From Nonomuraea gerenzanensis (GTDB lineage: Bacteria; Actinomycetota; Actinomycetes; Streptosporangiales; Streptosporangiaceae), in NCBI RefSeq assembly GCF_020215645.1, contig NZ_CP084058.1:4464001-4528000 (forward strand): DNA of 64,000 nucleotides. The letters run 5' to 3'. Position numbers and translations under genes: made by a program. Below are positions 47,944-58,053 of the stretch, in pieces. Numbering within the stretch: the stretch's first letter is position 1; each line of letters begins with the position of its first letter. A model generated the notes under the pieces. That model was not told where the DNA came from, made no database searches, and was given only the letters and a program-made list of their open reading frames with translations.

Positions 47944-50900
47944 CTGTCACCGAGCTGGCCGTGCCGCGCGCCGTGCAGGGGGTGGACGCCCGCTGGACCC
48001 CCGTACGCGCGGGGATCGTGAACGTGTGGCGCTACTACGACGAGGTGTTCGAGTTCCACCGGGGCAGGCTGCTGCTGCGCGGGCCCAACGGCAGCGGCAA
48101 GTCCAAGGTGCTGGAGCTGCTGTTCCCGTACGTGCTGGACGCCAGCCTCAAGCCGAGCAGGCTGTCCACGTTCGGCGGCACCGAGCGCACCATGCACTGG
48201 AACCTGATGGGCGACGGCGCCTCCGGCACCACCCGGGTCGGGTATGTGTGGCTGGAGTTCCGGCACTCCGACGGCCGGTGGTTCACCTGCGGCGCCCGGC
48301 TGCAGGCCACCGTCCACACCAAGAACGTCACCGCCGCCTACTTCACCACCGAGGCGCGTGTGGACACGCCCGACGGCATCCGGCTCACCGGCGAGGGCGG
48401 GCAGCCGCTGACCAGGGCGCAGCTCGTGGACGAGCTCGGCAGGTCAGGCACGGTGCACGAGTCGGCCGAGTCCTACCGCACCGTCGTGCGCCGGACGCTC
48501 TACCGGGAGCTCAACGAGCAGCGCTACGACTCGCTGCTCACCGCGCTGCGCCAGCTCCGCACCCCCAAGCTGTCCGAACGCCTCGATCCAGGGCTGCTGT
48601 CGGAGCTGCTGTCGAGCGCGTTGCCACCCCTCGGGGAGGGCGAGATCCATGAGATCGCGGAGGGGTTCGAGCGGCTCGACCGGCAGCGGGAGGAGCTGCG
48701 GCTGCTCGACCGCGACGTGGAGGAGGCCGACCGGCTCGCCGGGCGCCAGCGGAGTTACGCCCGGCGGGTGCTGCGTGCCGCCGCCGCGGGGGTGGTGCGG
48801 GCGGGGCAGGCGCTGGAGTCGCTGGCCGCCGAGGTCAAGGGTAAGCGGGAGGCGCTCAAGGAGGCCGAGCGGGAGCTCGACGCGACGGCCGCGCGGCTGG
48901 GGGAGGAGGAGGCGCAGGAGCTGGCCCTGGCGGCGCGGATCGACGGGCTGAAGGAGAGCGCGGCCTACCAGGCGGGCGGTGAGCTGCACCGGCTCCGTAC
49001 GGAGGCCGAGGGGGCGCACGAGGTGGCGGCGCGCATGCGCGACCAGGCGGGGCGGGCGGCTCGGGCGGTGACGGCCAAGCAGGAGCAGGCGGCCCTCGCC
49101 GCCGCCGGCGCCCGCACGGCGGCGGCGCTCGCCGAACGCGCCCGCGCCGACGCCCGCCACGCGGCCGAACGCGCCGGGCTGCTCACCGTGCACGAGGAGA
49201 CGGAACGAGCGGGCACCGACCGGGGACCCGCCGTCGCCGGGCTCGGCACGCATGAGGCTGGAGCCGCCGAAGCCGGTGCATTGCGCGCCGGCACTGCGCG
49301 CGCCGGCACTGCGCGCGCCGGCACTGCGCGCGACGGCACTGCGCGCGACGGCGTGACACGCGATGGCGCGGGGCGTGAGGGTGCGGGGCGTGAGGGTGCG
49401 GGGCGTGACGGTGCGGAGCGCACGGAGGCAGAACGTGCCGATGCCGCCCAGGACAGCGAAGCATCCGTCCGCCGGGCACGAGACCTACTGAGAGCGGCAG
49501 TCACCAGCCGAGCCACCCAGATCAGACAGGTCAGAACGGCCGCCACCCGCCACACCGAGGCGATCACCCGCCGCACCACCGCCGAACACGACCGCGACCA
49601 GGCCAGAACCGACCTGGCCACAGCCCACGAGACCCACGACCACGCAGAACGACAACGCGACGACCGGGCCCGCGACCTGGCCGCCGCCCTGGCCGACTGG
49701 GCGGCGGGCTGCACCCAGCTCCAGCTCGACCCCACCGTGCTCGCGGGCCTGGCCGACGACTTCGAGCGGACCGGCGAGCTGATCGGCACGGCCCGGACGA
49801 TGGCCGCCGTGGAGCTGGCCGCCCGGGAGCAGCATCTGGCGGCCCTGCGGGAGCGGCTGGCGGCCGAGCGGTCGGAGCTGGCCGGGCAGCGGGAGAGCCT
49901 CGACGACCGGACCGTGCCGGAGCCGCCCGCCCCGCACACCCGCGGCACCGCCGCCAGGCAGGGGCGTCTCGGCACGCCGTTGTGGCGGGCCGTCGCGTTC
50001 AGGTCCGGGCTCGACCCGGTGGCGCAGGCCGGGGTGGAGGCGGCGCTGGAGGCGTCCGGGCTGCTGGACCTGTGGCTGCGGCCCGACGGCGGGTGCGATC
50101 CGGGGGAGCACGACGCGTTCGCGATGGCGGCGCTGTCGAGGCCCGCGCCCGGTTACAGCCTGGCGCACGTGTTGTTCACCGAGGCCGACTCCCCGGTCAC
50201 GGCCGACACCGTGCTGGCCGGCATCGCGTTCGCGCCGACCGCGACCGGCGTGGACCATCCGGCGGTCATCGGCGCCGACGGCACGTGGCGGCTGGGCCCG
50301 GCGGCGGGCCGGTGGGTCAAGCCGGAGCCGTCGTACATCGGCGCCACGGCCCGCGAGCGCGCCCGCCGCCGCCGGGTGGCGGAGCTGGACGACCGGCTGG
50401 GCGAGCTGGCCGGGCGGATCGCCGAGTGCGACCACCTGCTCGCCGTGGTGGACGGCGAGCGCGACACGCTCTCCGCCGAGCTGCGGCGCAGGCCCGACGG
50501 CAGGCCGTACGCCGAGGCGGCCGGGGCGCTCGACGCCGCCGTGATGCGGGTCGCGCTGCTGGAGGACCGGCTCAGAGGCTATGAGGGGCGGCTGCACGAG
50601 CGGGAGCAGGAGGTGACCGGGTCGCTGCGTCACCTCACCGAGCTGGCCGGCCGCCACGGCCTGCCCACCGCGCTGCCCGCGCTCGCCAACCTGGAGGAGG
50701 CGCTGCGCACCGCCGAGACGGCCGGCACCGTCTGGCACGACCGCCGCGCCGAGGCCCGCGCCGCCAGGGAGCGCGCGGGCCTGGCCGCCGAGACCGCCGC
50801 CGAGTACGAGCACCTGGCCATCGAGGCCGTCGAACGCGCCGAGGAGGCCGCGTCCGCCGCCGTCGTGCTGGCGGAGCGGCTGGCCGCGGTCGAGTCGACG

Positions 50901-52193
50901 GTCGGCGCCGAGCAGCAGCGCGTCCTCGACCAGCTCCAGCGCTCCCAGCACGCCTACCGGGCGTGCCGCCGCCTCATCAAGTCCGTCAACGACGACCTGG
51001 CGCGGCTCAACGCCCGGCTCGGCCGGCTGCGCGGCGAGCTGGGCACCGCGCAGGACAGGCACGCCGAGGCGGTGCGGGCGCGCGACGAGGTGTCCGACCG
51101 GTTCCGGCGGCTGGCGGCCGGGCACCTGCCGGTGGACGCGGAGGTGGGCGTGGAGCTGGCCCCCGAGGCGGGGGTGCGGGCCGTGCTGGAGGCGGCGAAG
51201 GACACGGCCGGGCAGCTCGCCTCCGTCCCGTACGAGCCCAAGAGCGTCAAGGAGGCGGAGGCGCGGCTGCAGGACGCCTTCCACCACGCCAGGGAGGTGC
51301 TGGCCGGGCGGGCCGACCTGGAGCTGGCGCCGGAGGAGGACGTCCAGGTGCTCACCGCCACCGTCGACGGCGTGCGGGCGGGGGCGGCGGCGCTCGGGCA
51401 GGCGCTGCGCAAGGAGCGCGACGAGCGGCGCTCGGACATCACGGAGGCCGAGCGGGACCTGTTCGATCGGACGCTGGCCGGCGACACGCGGCGGCACCTG
51501 GCCGACCGCATCAGGCAGGCGGCGGCCCTGGTGGAGGGCATGAACCAGCGCCTCGAACGCGTCCGCACCGCCTCCCGGGTCGCGGTGCGGCTGGTGTGGC
51601 AGGTCGATCCCACGCAGTCGCCCGGCACCCGCGCCGCCCGTGACCTGCTGCTGCGCGACCCTGCCGGGCTCACAGAGTCCGACAGGGAGGCGCTGTACGC
51701 GTTCTTCAGGGACCGGGTGGAGGAGGCGCGGGCCGGCAACTCCTCGGCGAGCTGGGAGGACCAGCTCATGAAGGTGCTCGACTACACCTCCTGGCACCGG
51801 TTCACGGTCAGGCTCGACCGGGGCGACGGGCAGGGCTGGCAGGACCTGACGAGGAAGCTGCACGGGGCGCTGTCGGGCGGGGAGAAGGCGATCGCGCTGC
51901 ACCTGCCGCTGTTCGCCGCCGTGGCCGCGCACTACCAGACCGATCCGGGGTGCCCGCGGTTCATCCTGCTCGACGAGGTGTTCGTGGGGGTGGACAGGAC
52001 GAACCGGGGGCAGGTGTTCGACCTGCTGGTGGATCTGGGGCTGGATCTGGTGCTCACGTCGGACCACGAGTGGTGCGAGTACCGGGAGCTGGACGGGATC
52101 GCGATCCACCAGCTCATCACGGGCGACGGCGATGACGCGGTGACGACCGCCCGCTTCGTGTGGAACGGCTACCGGACGGTGCCGGCCGAATAG
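47940..52193 (+). CDS. jetC: Wadjet-type JetC SMC-like ATPase (TIGR02680-like)
   Basis: The 1417-aa SMC/MukB-like ATPase has Walker A GPNGSGKS at residues 48-55. Long coiled-coil arms follow, from about 230 to 560 and 820 to 1150. Near the C-terminus are the ABC signature LSGGEKA (about 1311) and Walker B PRFILLDEVFVGVD (about 1335-1348). The start is GTG 47940, overlapping the jetB stop. In Wadjet systems JetC with JetA and JetB forms a loop-extruding motor that senses small circular DNA. Residues 449-493 form a pentapeptide repeat from a 15-bp minisatellite. JetD (the Toprim-type nuclease) is not encoded next to it. Confidence 0.85.
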   Translation: MTVTELAVPRAVQGVDARWTPVRAGIVNVWRYYDEVFEFHRGRLLLRGPNGSGKSKVLELLFPYVLDASLKPSRLSTFGGTERTMHWNLMGDGASGTTRVGYVWLEFRHSDGRWFTCGARLQATVHTKNVTAAYFTTEARVDTPDGIRLTGEGGQPLTRAQLVDELGRSGTVHESAESYRTVVRRTLYRELNEQRYDSLLTALRQLRTPKLSERLDPGLLSELLSSALPPLGEGEIHEIAEGFERLDRQREELRLLDRDVEEADRLAGRQRSYARRVLRAAAAGVVRAGQALESLAAEVKGKREALKEAERELDATAARLGEEEAQELALAARIDGLKESAAYQAGGELHRLRTEAEGAHEVAARMRDQAGRAARAVTAKQEQAALAAAGARTAAALAERARADARHAAERAGLLTVHEETERAGTDRGPAVAGLGTHEAGAAEAGALRAGTARAGTARAGTARDGTARDGVTRDGAGREGAGREGAGRDGAERTEAERADAAQDSEASVRRARDLLRAAVTSRATQIRQVRTAATRHTEAITRRTTAEHDRDQARTDLATAHETHDHAERQRDDRARDLAAALADWAAGCTQLQLDPTVLAGLADDFERTGELIGTARTMAAVELAAREQHLAALRERLAAERSELAGQRESLDDRTVPEPPAPHTRGTAARQGRLGTPLWRAVAFRSGLDPVAQAGVEAALEASGLLDLWLRPDGGCDPGEHDAFAMAALSRPAPGYSLAHVLFTEADSPVTADTVLAGIAFAPTATGVDHPAVIGADGTWRLGPAAGRWVKPEPSYIGATARERARRRRVAELDDRLGELAGRIAECDHLLAVVDGERDTLSAELRRRPDGRPYAEAAGALDAAVMRVALLEDRLRGYEGRLHEREQEVTGSLRHLTELAGRHGLPTALPALANLEEALRTAETAGTVWHDRRAEARAARERAGLAAETAAEYEHLAIEAVERAEEAASAAVVLAERLAAVESTVGAEQQRVLDQLQRSQHAYRACRRLIKSVNDDLARLNARLGRLRGELGTAQDRHAEAVRARDEVSDRFRRLAAGHLPVDAEVGVELAPEAGVRAVLEAAKDTAGQLASVPYEPKSVKEAEARLQDAFHHAREVLAGRADLELAPEEDVQVLTATVDGVRAGAAALGQALRKERDERRSDITEAERDLFDRTLAGDTRRHLADRIRQAAALVEGMNQRLERVRTASRVAVRLVWQVDPTQSPGTRAARDLLLRDPAGLTESDREALYAFFRDRVEEARAGNSSASWEDQLMKVLDYTSWHRFTVRLDRGDGQGWQDLTRKLHGALSGGEKAIALHLPLFAAVAAHYQTDPGCPRFILLDEVFVGVDRTNRGQVFDLLVDLGLDLVLTSDHEWCEYRELDGIAIHQLITGDGDDAVTTARFVWNGYRTVPAE
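49284..49418 (+). repeat. 15-bp in-frame minisatellite (about 9 copies) in jetC
   Basis: Nine consecutive 5-codon units of the pattern Arg-(Ala/Asp/Glu)-Gly-X-X run from 49284 to 49418. The first five have core CGC-GMC-GGC-ACT-GCG and the last four drift to CGT-GAG-GGT-GCG-GGG. The unit length preserves the reading frame. The sequence lies within the first coiled-coil arm and would interrupt regular coiled coil. Confidence 0.85.
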
Positions 52194-52282
52194 GCAGAAG
52201 ATAAATCGATTTAAGAAATATCTCCAAGTCGCCAACTTATGCGTTGCCCGGTCAAGGCGTCAAGGGCCGATCTCCCCTGGCC

Positions 52283-52363
52283 GGTAAGCGCTTGCCTCCA
52301 TTGACACGCCAAGCGCCCGCGTTTTACGTTCTGGACACCTTAAAACGTTTTGCGGAAACGTTT
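52283..52363 (+). promoter_or_regulatory. Promoter of the rhamnose importer operon with LacI-type operators
   Basis: A perfect -35 TTGACA (52301-52306) is followed after 18 bp by -10-like TACGTT (52325-52330). Upstream is GGTAAGCGCTTGCC (52283-52296, core palindrome AAGCGCTT). Downstream of the predicted start point are AAAACGTTTT (52342-52351) and AAACGTTT (52356-52363). All three are LacI-family-style operators with central CG. The regulator is not adjacent; it could be the LacI protein at 60825 or another one. GGAGG (about 52366-52370) then leads into the ATG at 52376. Confidence 0.55.
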
Positions 52364-52375
52364 GTCGGAGGGCAC

Positions 52376-53881
52376 ATGAGTGAACCGCCTCCCATCCTTT
52401 CGCTGCGTGACGTGAGCAAGTCCTTCGGCGCCGTACGAGCACTCCAGGACGTGCGGCTGGACCTTTGGCCCGGCGAGGCCCACGGCCTGGTGGGCGAGAA
52501 CGGCGCCGGCAAGTCGACCTTGGTGAAGATCCTGGCCGGCGCCCATGCCGCGGACGCCGGCACCTTGACGGTGGACGGAAAGGAGCTGAGACCCACCGGC
52601 CCAGGCGATGCCCAGGCCGCCGGCATCGCCGTGATCTATCAGGAGCCCACGCTCTTCCCCGACCTCTCGGTGGCCGAGAACATCTTCATGAGCCGCCAGC
52701 CCCTGCGCGCCCTGCGCCGCATCGACGCCAGGGCCATGCGCAACGCGACGGCCGAGCTGTTCGGCAGGCTCGGCATCCACCTGGACCCCGACCGGCCCGC
52801 GCGCGGGCTGTCCATCGCCGACCAGCAGCTCGTGGAGATCGCCAAGGCGCTGGCGTTCGACGCCCGCATCCTGATCATGGACGAGCCCACCGCCGCGCTG
52901 TCGGGGGTCGAGGTCGAGCGACTGTTCTCGGTGGTCGCCTCGCTGCGCGAGTCGGGCGCGGCGGTGCTGTTCATCTCCCACCGCTTCGATGAGATCTTCG
53001 CGTTGTGCCAGCGCGTCACCGTCATGCGGGACGGCCGCTGGGTCTCCACCGGCCCCGCCGCCGAGCTGACCGTGGACGAGCTGGTCCGCCGGATGGTCGG
53101 CCGCGAGGTGTCGTCGTTGTATCCGAAGACGGACACGACGGCCGGGCGGCCCCGGCTGGAGGTGCGGTCCCTGACCCGGCACGGCGTGTTCGCCGACGTG
53201 GGGTTCACGGTGCGCGGCGGCGAGATCGTCGCCCTGGCGGGGCTGGTCGGGGCCGGGCGCAGCGAGGTGGCCCGCGCCGTGTTCGGCGTCGACCGCTACG
53301 ACGAGGGCGAGGTGCTGGTCGACGGCGAGAGGCTGCCGAGGGGCGACACGGCCGCGGCCATCGCCGCCGGGCTCGCCCTCGTCCCGGAGGACCGTCGCCA
53401 GCAGGGCCTGGTGATGGAGCTGTCCGTCGAGCGCAACGCCACCCTGACCAGGCGCTGGTCGCTGAGCAGGCTCGGGCTGCTGTTCGGCGGCGGCGAGCGC
53501 GCGGCGGCCCGGGAGTGGAGCGAGCGGCTGCGGGTCAAGACGGCCCGGCTGACCGACCCGGTCTCCACCCTGTCGGGCGGCAACCAGCAGAAGGTGGTGC
53601 TGGCCAAGTGGCTGTCCACCGAGCCGCGGGTGCTCATCGTGGACGAGCCCACGCGCGGCATCGACGTGGGCACCAAGGCCGAGGTGCACCGGCTGCTGTC
53701 GGAGCTGGCCGGGCAGGGAGTCGCGGTGCTGATGATCTCCAGCGAGCTGCCGGAGGTGCTCGGCATGGCCGACCGGGTCCTGGTGATGCACGAGGGCCGG
53801 CTCGTCGCCGACCTCCCGCGCACCCGGGCCGACGAGGAGTCGGTGATGCTCGCCGCCACCGGCCAGGGCGGTGCCGGATGA
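52376..53881 (+). CDS. rhaT: Sugar ABC transporter ATPase, double-domain (rhamnose type)
   Basis: The 501-aa protein contains two ABC domains, as in RbsA/XylG/RhaT. The first has Walker A GENGAGKS (about residues 38-45) and Walker [11 protein letters not shown]. The second has degenerate Walker [16 protein letters not shown], signature LSGGNQQK and Walker [14 protein letters not shown]. This pattern is normal for CUT2 importers. ATG 52376 has GGAGG upstream; the frame is open farther up but non-coding. The RhaS-type binding protein three genes downstream indicates rhamnose as the sugar. It is coupled to the next gene by a 4-base overlap. Confidence 0.8.
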   Translation: MSEPPPILSLRDVSKSFGAVRALQDVRLDLWPGEAHGLVGENGAGKSTLVKILAGAHAADAGTLTVDGKELRPTGPGDAQAAGIAVIYQEPTLFPDLSVAENIFMSRQPLRALRRIDARAMRNATAELFGRLGIHLDPDRPARGLSIADQQLVEIAKALAFDARILIMDEPTAALSGVEVERLFSVVASLRESGAAVLFISHRFDEIFALCQRVTVMRDGRWVSTGPAAELTVDELVRRMVGREVSSLYPKTDTTAGRPRLEVRSLTRHGVFADVGFTVRGGEIVALAGLVGAGRSEVARAVFGVDRYDEGEVLVDGERLPRGDTAAAIAAGLALVPEDRRQQGLVMELSVERNATLTRRWSLSRLGLLFGGGERAAAREWSERLRVKTARLTDPVSTLSGGNQQKVVLAKWLSTEPRVLIVDEPTRGIDVGTKAEVHRLLSELAGQGVAVLMISSELPEVLGMADRVLVMHEGRLVADLPRTRADEESVMLAATGQGGAG

Positions 53882-54909
53882 CGGCGGTCAGGGCGGCGCC
53901 GGCCACGGACGCCGGGGCGAGCGCCGGGCTCGTGCACCGGGTGCTCGTGGTCAGGGAGCTGGGCATCGTCGTCGCGCTGGTGCTGCTGGTCGCGGTGACG
54001 GTGCTGGTCAACCCCAGGTTCCTGACCGCGCAGGGGATCAAGGACCTGCTGCTCGGCTCCACCATCCTGGCGGTGCTCGCGGTCGGCCAGAGCATCGTGG
54101 TGATCACCCGCAACGTGGACCTGTCGGTGGGCTCGGTGCTGGGCCTGTCGGCGTTCGCGACGGGCAGCCTCTTCGTGGCGAACCCCGGCCTGCCCGTCCC
54201 GGTGGTGTTCGTGCTCGGGGTGCTGCTCGGGGCCGCGTGCGGGGTGGTGAACGGCGGGCTGATCGCCGCCGCCCGGGTGCCCGCGCTGGTGGTCACGCTG
54301 GGCACCCTGTACGTCTTCCGCGGCCTCGACTACACCTGGGCGACCGGCCGCCAGATCAACGCCGCCGACATGCCGCCGGGCTTCCTGCGCCTGGGCAGCG
54401 CGACGGTGCTGGGCGTGCCGGTGCTGGCGCTGTTCGCCGTCGTGGTGCTGGCGGGGGCGGGCTACTACCTGCGCGGCTACCGCAGCGGCCGGGAGCTGTA
54501 CGCGATCGGCTCCAGCCCGGCCGCGGCCCGGCTGGCCGGCATCCCGGTCGGCAAGCGGGTGTTCGCGGCGTTCGTGGCCAGCGGCGCGCTGGCCGGGCTG
54601 GCCGGGGTGCTGTACGCGGCCCGCTTCGGCACCCTGGACGCCAACGCCGGCAACGGCTTCGAGCTGAACGTGGTGGCGGCCGTCGTGGTCGGCGGCGTGG
54701 CCATCTTCGGCGGCAGCGGCTCGGTGTACGGGGCGGCGCTGGGCGCGGTGCTGCTCACCACGATCAGCAGCGCGCTGCCGGTGCTCGGGGTGGGCCCGTT
54801 CTGGCAGCGGGCCGCGGTCGGCGCGCTGATCCTGGCCGCGATCGGCCTGGACCGGGCGCTGGCGGTCCGGCTGGCCCGGTCGCTGAGAGGAAGGAGCAGC
54901 CATGGTTGA
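53878..54909 (+). CDS. rhaP: Sugar ABC transporter permease (CUT2, rhamnose type)
   Basis: The 343-aa BPD_transp_2-type permease has about 10 TM segments. The hallmark [15 protein letters not shown] (about residues 81-95) and the late [22 protein letters not shown] (about 280-301) identify the CUT2 family. It is preceded by a short Ala-rich cytoplasmic tail and pairs with the next permease. Assignment to P versus Q follows gene order, not a clear signature. ATG 53878 overlaps the ATPase stop as ATGA, and its end overlaps the next start by 8 bases. Confidence 0.8.
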   Translation: MTAVRAAPATDAGASAGLVHRVLVVRELGIVVALVLLVAVTVLVNPRFLTAQGIKDLLLGSTILAVLAVGQSIVVITRNVDLSVGSVLGLSAFATGSLFVANPGLPVPVVFVLGVLLGAACGVVNGGLIAAARVPALVVTLGTLYVFRGLDYTWATGRQINAADMPPGFLRLGSATVLGVPVLALFAVVVLAGAGYYLRGYRSGRELYAIGSSPAAARLAGIPVGKRVFAAFVASGALAGLAGVLYAARFGTLDANAGNGFELNVVAAVVVGGVAIFGGSGSVYGAALGAVLLTTISSALPVLGVGPFWQRAAVGALILAAIGLDRALAVRLARSLRGRSSHG

Positions 54910-55903
54910 GCGGATGCGGTCGCTGGCCGGCTCGTGGGACGCCGCGCTGCTCGTGGCGCTGGTGCTGGTCGTGGTGGTGGGCGCGATGAGCGTCGAGGGG
55001 GTGGCCAGCCCGCGCTTCTGGCGGTTCGTCACGCTGGAGGTCATCCCGATCGCGCTGATCGCGCTGCCTATGACGCTGGTCGTCATCACCGGCGAGATCG
55101 ACCTGTCGGTGGCCAGCATCCTGGGCCTGACCTGCACGGTCATGGGCCAGCTGTGGTTGTGGGGGATCACCTCGCTGCCGGTGCTGGTCCTGGTCGCGCT
55201 GCTGCTGGGCGCCTTGCTGGGGGCGGTCAACGGGGTGTTCGTGACCGCGTTCGGCCTGCCGTCGCTGGCGGTGACGATCGGCACGCTGGCCCTGTACCGG
55301 GGGCTGGCGTACGTGGTGCTCGGCGACCGCGCGGTGGCCGACTACCCGCCGGAGTGGACGACGGGCGCGATCGCCGCGATCCCCGGCCTGACCATCCCGT
55401 GGATGATCCTCGTGGTCGGCGCGCTGACGCTGGTCTTCGGGCTGGTGCTGCACGCCACCCCGATCGGCCGCGGCCTGTACGCGATGGGCAACAACGCCGA
55501 GGCGGCCCGCTTCACCGGCATCTCCGTGGCCCGCACCAAGTTCTGGCTGTTCGTGGCCACCGGCGCGATGTCGGCGCTGGCCGGGGTGTTCTGGACGCTG
55601 CGCTACGCCAGCGCCCGCGCCGACAACGGCAACGGCCTCGAACTCGCCGTGGTGGCGGCCGTGCTGCTGGGCGGGGTGTCCATCTTCGGCGGGCGCGGCC
55701 GGCTGCTCGGCGTGCTCGCCGCGGTCGTCCTGCTCGGCACCCTGCGCAACGCGCTGCAACTGGCCTACGTGCCGGCCAACACCCTGACCATCATCACCGG
55801 ATCCCTGCTGATCGTCTCTGTCGTGGGGCCCAACGCCGCCGGTCTGCTGCGCGCACGATGGCGCAGGCGGCGAGCGCCCATCACCCCCCTGCACCAGGAG
55901 TGA
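54902..55903 (+). CDS. rhaQ: Sugar ABC transporter permease (CUT2, rhamnose type)
   Basis: The 333-aa second permease has the same family motifs: [18 protein letters not shown] (about residues 62-79) and [22 protein letters not shown] (about 258-279). A pair of different CUT2 permeases is characteristic of the RhaSTPQ-type importer, unlike ribose systems with one. The start has AGGAAGG-type sequence just upstream. It is followed after 9 bases by the binding-protein gene, with GGAG before its ATG. Confidence 0.8.
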   Translation: MVERMRSLAGSWDAALLVALVLVVVVGAMSVEGVASPRFWRFVTLEVIPIALIALPMTLVVITGEIDLSVASILGLTCTVMGQLWLWGITSLPVLVLVALLLGALLGAVNGVFVTAFGLPSLAVTIGTLALYRGLAYVVLGDRAVADYPPEWTTGAIAAIPGLTIPWMILVVGALTLVFGLVLHATPIGRGLYAMGNNAEAARFTGISVARTKFWLFVATGAMSALAGVFWTLRYASARADNGNGLELAVVAAVLLGGVSIFGGRGRLLGVLAAVVLLGTLRNALQLAYVPANTLTIITGSLLIVSVVGPNAAGLLRARWRRRRAPITPLHQE

Positions 55904-55912
55904 GGACACACC

Positions 55913-56980
55913 ATGTCAAGATCCAGAGGAGGCCGGGCTCTCGTCCTGGCGATGCTCACCGCGCTCACCCTCACCGCCGCCGGCTGCGCCACCGAGGAGC
56001 CGGCCGCCCCCGCCACCGGCGGGACGGCCGCGTCCGGCCAGGCGGGCACGATCAAGGAGGGGCTGAAGATCGCCTTCCTGCCCAAGCAGGTCAACAACCC
56101 CTATTTCGACGCCTCCGACAACAAGGGCGGCAAGGTCGCGGTCGAGGAGTTCAAGGGCGTCTACAGCCAGACCGGCCCGTCGGAGGCCAGCCCGTCGGCG
56201 CAGGTCTCCTACATCAACACGCTGTCGCAGCAGGGCACCGACGTGATCGTGGTCTCGGCCAACGACAAGGACGCCATCTGCGGCGCCCTCCAGGAGGCCC
56301 GCACCGCCGGGGCCAAGGTCGTCACCTACGACTCCGACACCAACCCCTCCTGCCGCGACGTGTTCATCAACCAGGCCAGCGCCGACGGCATCGCGGCCTC
56401 CCAGATCAAGCTGATCTCCGAGGCGGTCGGCGCGGACGGCGGGGAGATCGCGATCCTGTCGGCGACGGCCAACGCGACCAACCAGAACGCCTGGATCGAG
56501 ATGATGAAGACGGAGCTGGCCAAGCCGGAGTACAGCAAGCTGAAGCTGGTGGCCACCGTCTACGGCGACGACGACGACCAGAAGTCCTTCCAGGAGGCGC
56601 AGGGCCTGCTGGCCAAGTATCCGGACCTCAAGGGCATCATCTCGCCGACCACGGTGGGCGTCGCCGCGGCGGCCCGCTACCTGTCCGGTTCGGAGTACAA
56701 GGGCAAGGTGCAGCTCACCGGCCTCGGCACGCCGAACCAGATGCGGGCCTACGTCAAGGACGGCACGGTCAAGTCGTTCGCCCTGTGGAACCCCTCCGAC
56801 CTGGGCTACCTGGCCGCCTACACCGGCGGCGCGCTGGCCTCCGGCATGATCGCCGGCAAGGAGGGCGACACGTTCACCGCGGGCAAGCTGGGCGAGTACA
56901 CCGTCGGCAAGGACGGCACCGTGCTGCTCGGCGACCCGTTCGTCTTCACCGAGGACAACATCGACGACTTCGACTTCTGA
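55913..56980 (+). CDS. rhaS: Rhamnose ABC transporter substrate-binding lipoprotein
   Basis: The 355-aa periplasmic-binding-like (LacI-type fold) lipoprotein has lipobox AAGC (Cys near residue 23-24). [20 protein letters not shown] begins the first lobe. [33 protein letters not shown] and the C-terminal [22 protein letters not shown] match the RhaS pattern in my recollection of the family. It delivers rhamnose (or a close sugar such as autoinducer-2) to the two permeases. Rhamnose catabolic genes are not in this window. It ends the operon; the kinase gene beyond is convergent. Confidence 0.75.
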   Translation: MSRSRGGRALVLAMLTALTLTAAGCATEEPAAPATGGTAASGQAGTIKEGLKIAFLPKQVNNPYFDASDNKGGKVAVEEFKGVYSQTGPSEASPSAQVSYINTLSQQGTDVIVVSANDKDAICGALQEARTAGAKVVTYDSDTNPSCRDVFINQASADGIAASQIKLISEAVGADGGEIAILSATANATNQNAWIEMMKTELAKPEYSKLKLVATVYGDDDDQKSFQEAQGLLAKYPDLKGIISPTTVGVAAAARYLSGSEYKGKVQLTGLGTPNQMRAYVKDGTVKSFALWNPSDLGYLAAYTGGALASGMIAGKEGDTFTAGKLGEYTVGKDGTVLLGDPFVFTEDNIDDFDF

Positions 56981-57000
56981 CGGGCGGCCCCGCCCCGGGC

Positions 57001-57933
57001 TCAGAGCCGGTGGGCCCAGGGCGGGTCGGCGCCCGCGACCGAGCAGGTCAGCGCCGACACCCGGGCGGCGTACTCGGCCGCCGCCCGCACCGTCTCCAGG
57101 TCGAGCGTGTCCAGCCGCCCGCCGAGCAGGCCCCCGGCCTCCAGGCTGTGCAGCAGCCCGGCCGTGAACGCGTCGCCCGCGCCCACGGTGTCCACCACCT
57201 CCACCGAGGGCGCGGCGACCGTGGCGCGCTCGCCGTCCAGCGACACCAGCGCCCCGGCCGCGCCCCTGGTGACGACCACGAGCCGGGCGCCGGCGGCGTG
57301 CCAGCGGTCGCACGCCTGCTCGGGCGGCACGCCGGGCAGCAGGAAGCCGAGGTCGTCGTCGCTGAGCTTGAGGATGTCGGCGAAGGCGCACCAGCGCTCC
57401 ACCTGGTAGTCGCCCCTGGCCGCCAGGCTGGGCCGCACGTTGGGGTCGATCGAGATCGTCGCCCGCGCCGACGCCGCCCTGGCGAACTCCTCCACCGCCT
57501 CCCCGCCCGGCCCCTTGACCAGCGCGAGCGAGCCGGTGTGCAGGCAGGAGGCGGCGCCGAGCCGCTCCAGGCCCAGCTCGCCGGCGCTCCACTGCCAGTC
57601 GGCCGTGCCCGTGGCGTAGAAGGTGTACTCGGCCCTGCCGTGCTCGTCGAGGGCGGCGACCGCGAGCGTGCTCGGCTCGCCCGCCTCGACGCAGGCGGTC
57701 AGGTCCACGCCCGAGGCGGACAGGCGCTCGCGGAACAGCGCGCCGAAGACGTCGTGCGAGAGCCGGCCGAGGAAGCGGGCCCGCGTTCCGAGCCGCGCCA
57801 GGGCCACCGCCGTGTTGGCGGGGCCGCCGCCGGGCAGCGCCCGCAGCACCAGCTCGGCCGGGCCCCCGGAGGAGCCCGCCGCGGGCCGGCCGGCGAAGGC
57901 GTCGGCGACGCACTCGCCCAGGACAGCGATCAT
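57001..57933 (-). CDS. PfkB-family carbohydrate kinase (fructokinase-like)
   Basis: The 310-aa ribokinase/fructokinase-type enzyme starts GECVADAF, has [28 protein letters not shown] (about residues 33-60, sugar-binding and Gly-rich motif) and ends the active site with [17 protein letters not shown] (about 243-259), where Asp is the catalytic base. It is divergent from the second sugar importer (58054 onward), with two tandem LacI operators between. It most likely phosphorylates the sugar brought in by that importer, fructose by best guess. It converges on rhaS with 20 bases between stops. Confidence 0.85.
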   Translation of the reverse strand: MIAVLGECVADAFAGRPAAGSSGGPAELVLRALPGGGPANTAVALARLGTRARFLGRLSHDVFGALFRERLSASGVDLTACVEAGEPSTLAVAALDEHGRAEYTFYATGTADWQWSAGELGLERLGAASCLHTGSLALVKGPGGEAVEEFARAASARATISIDPNVRPSLAARGDYQVERWCAFADILKLSDDDLGFLLPGVPPEQACDRWHAAGARLVVVTRGAAGALVSLDGERATVAAPSVEVVDTVGAGDAFTAGLLHSLEAGGLLGGRLDTLDLETVRAAAEYAARVSALTCSVAGADPPWAHRL

Positions 57934-57996
57934 CAGACCGGCCTTTCTGGGGCATTGACGATTCCCGGATGGGAGTTCATCATCACAGCACGGCCG

Positions 57997-58028
57997 ATGT
58001 CAACGTTGACATATGTCAACGATGACAT
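57997..58028. promoter_or_regulatory. Tandem LacI-type operators in the divergent kinase/importer promoter
   Basis: ATGTCAACGTTGACAT (57997-58012) is a perfect 16-bp palindrome. It is followed without a gap by ATGTCAACGATGACAT (58013-58028), which differs from the palindrome by one base. Both are LacI-family operators. They sit between the divergent kinase and binding-protein genes and end 25 bases before the start at 58054. The LacI regulator encoded at the end of the same operon (60825-61847) is the obvious candidate to bind them. Confidence 0.7.
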
Positions 58029-58053
58029 CATGTCCCCCCTGATAGGAACCGCC

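Noticed and set aside
49485..52235. 916-codon reverse-strand frame opposite jetC
   Set aside because: Low-complexity antisense shadow of the SMC coiled coil; the + frame has Walker A, signature and Walker B motifs.
52194..52375. A missing or fragmentary jetD gene after jetC
   Set aside because: Only 182 bases remain before the next gene and they hold a promoter with operators; no frame resembles a Toprim nuclease.
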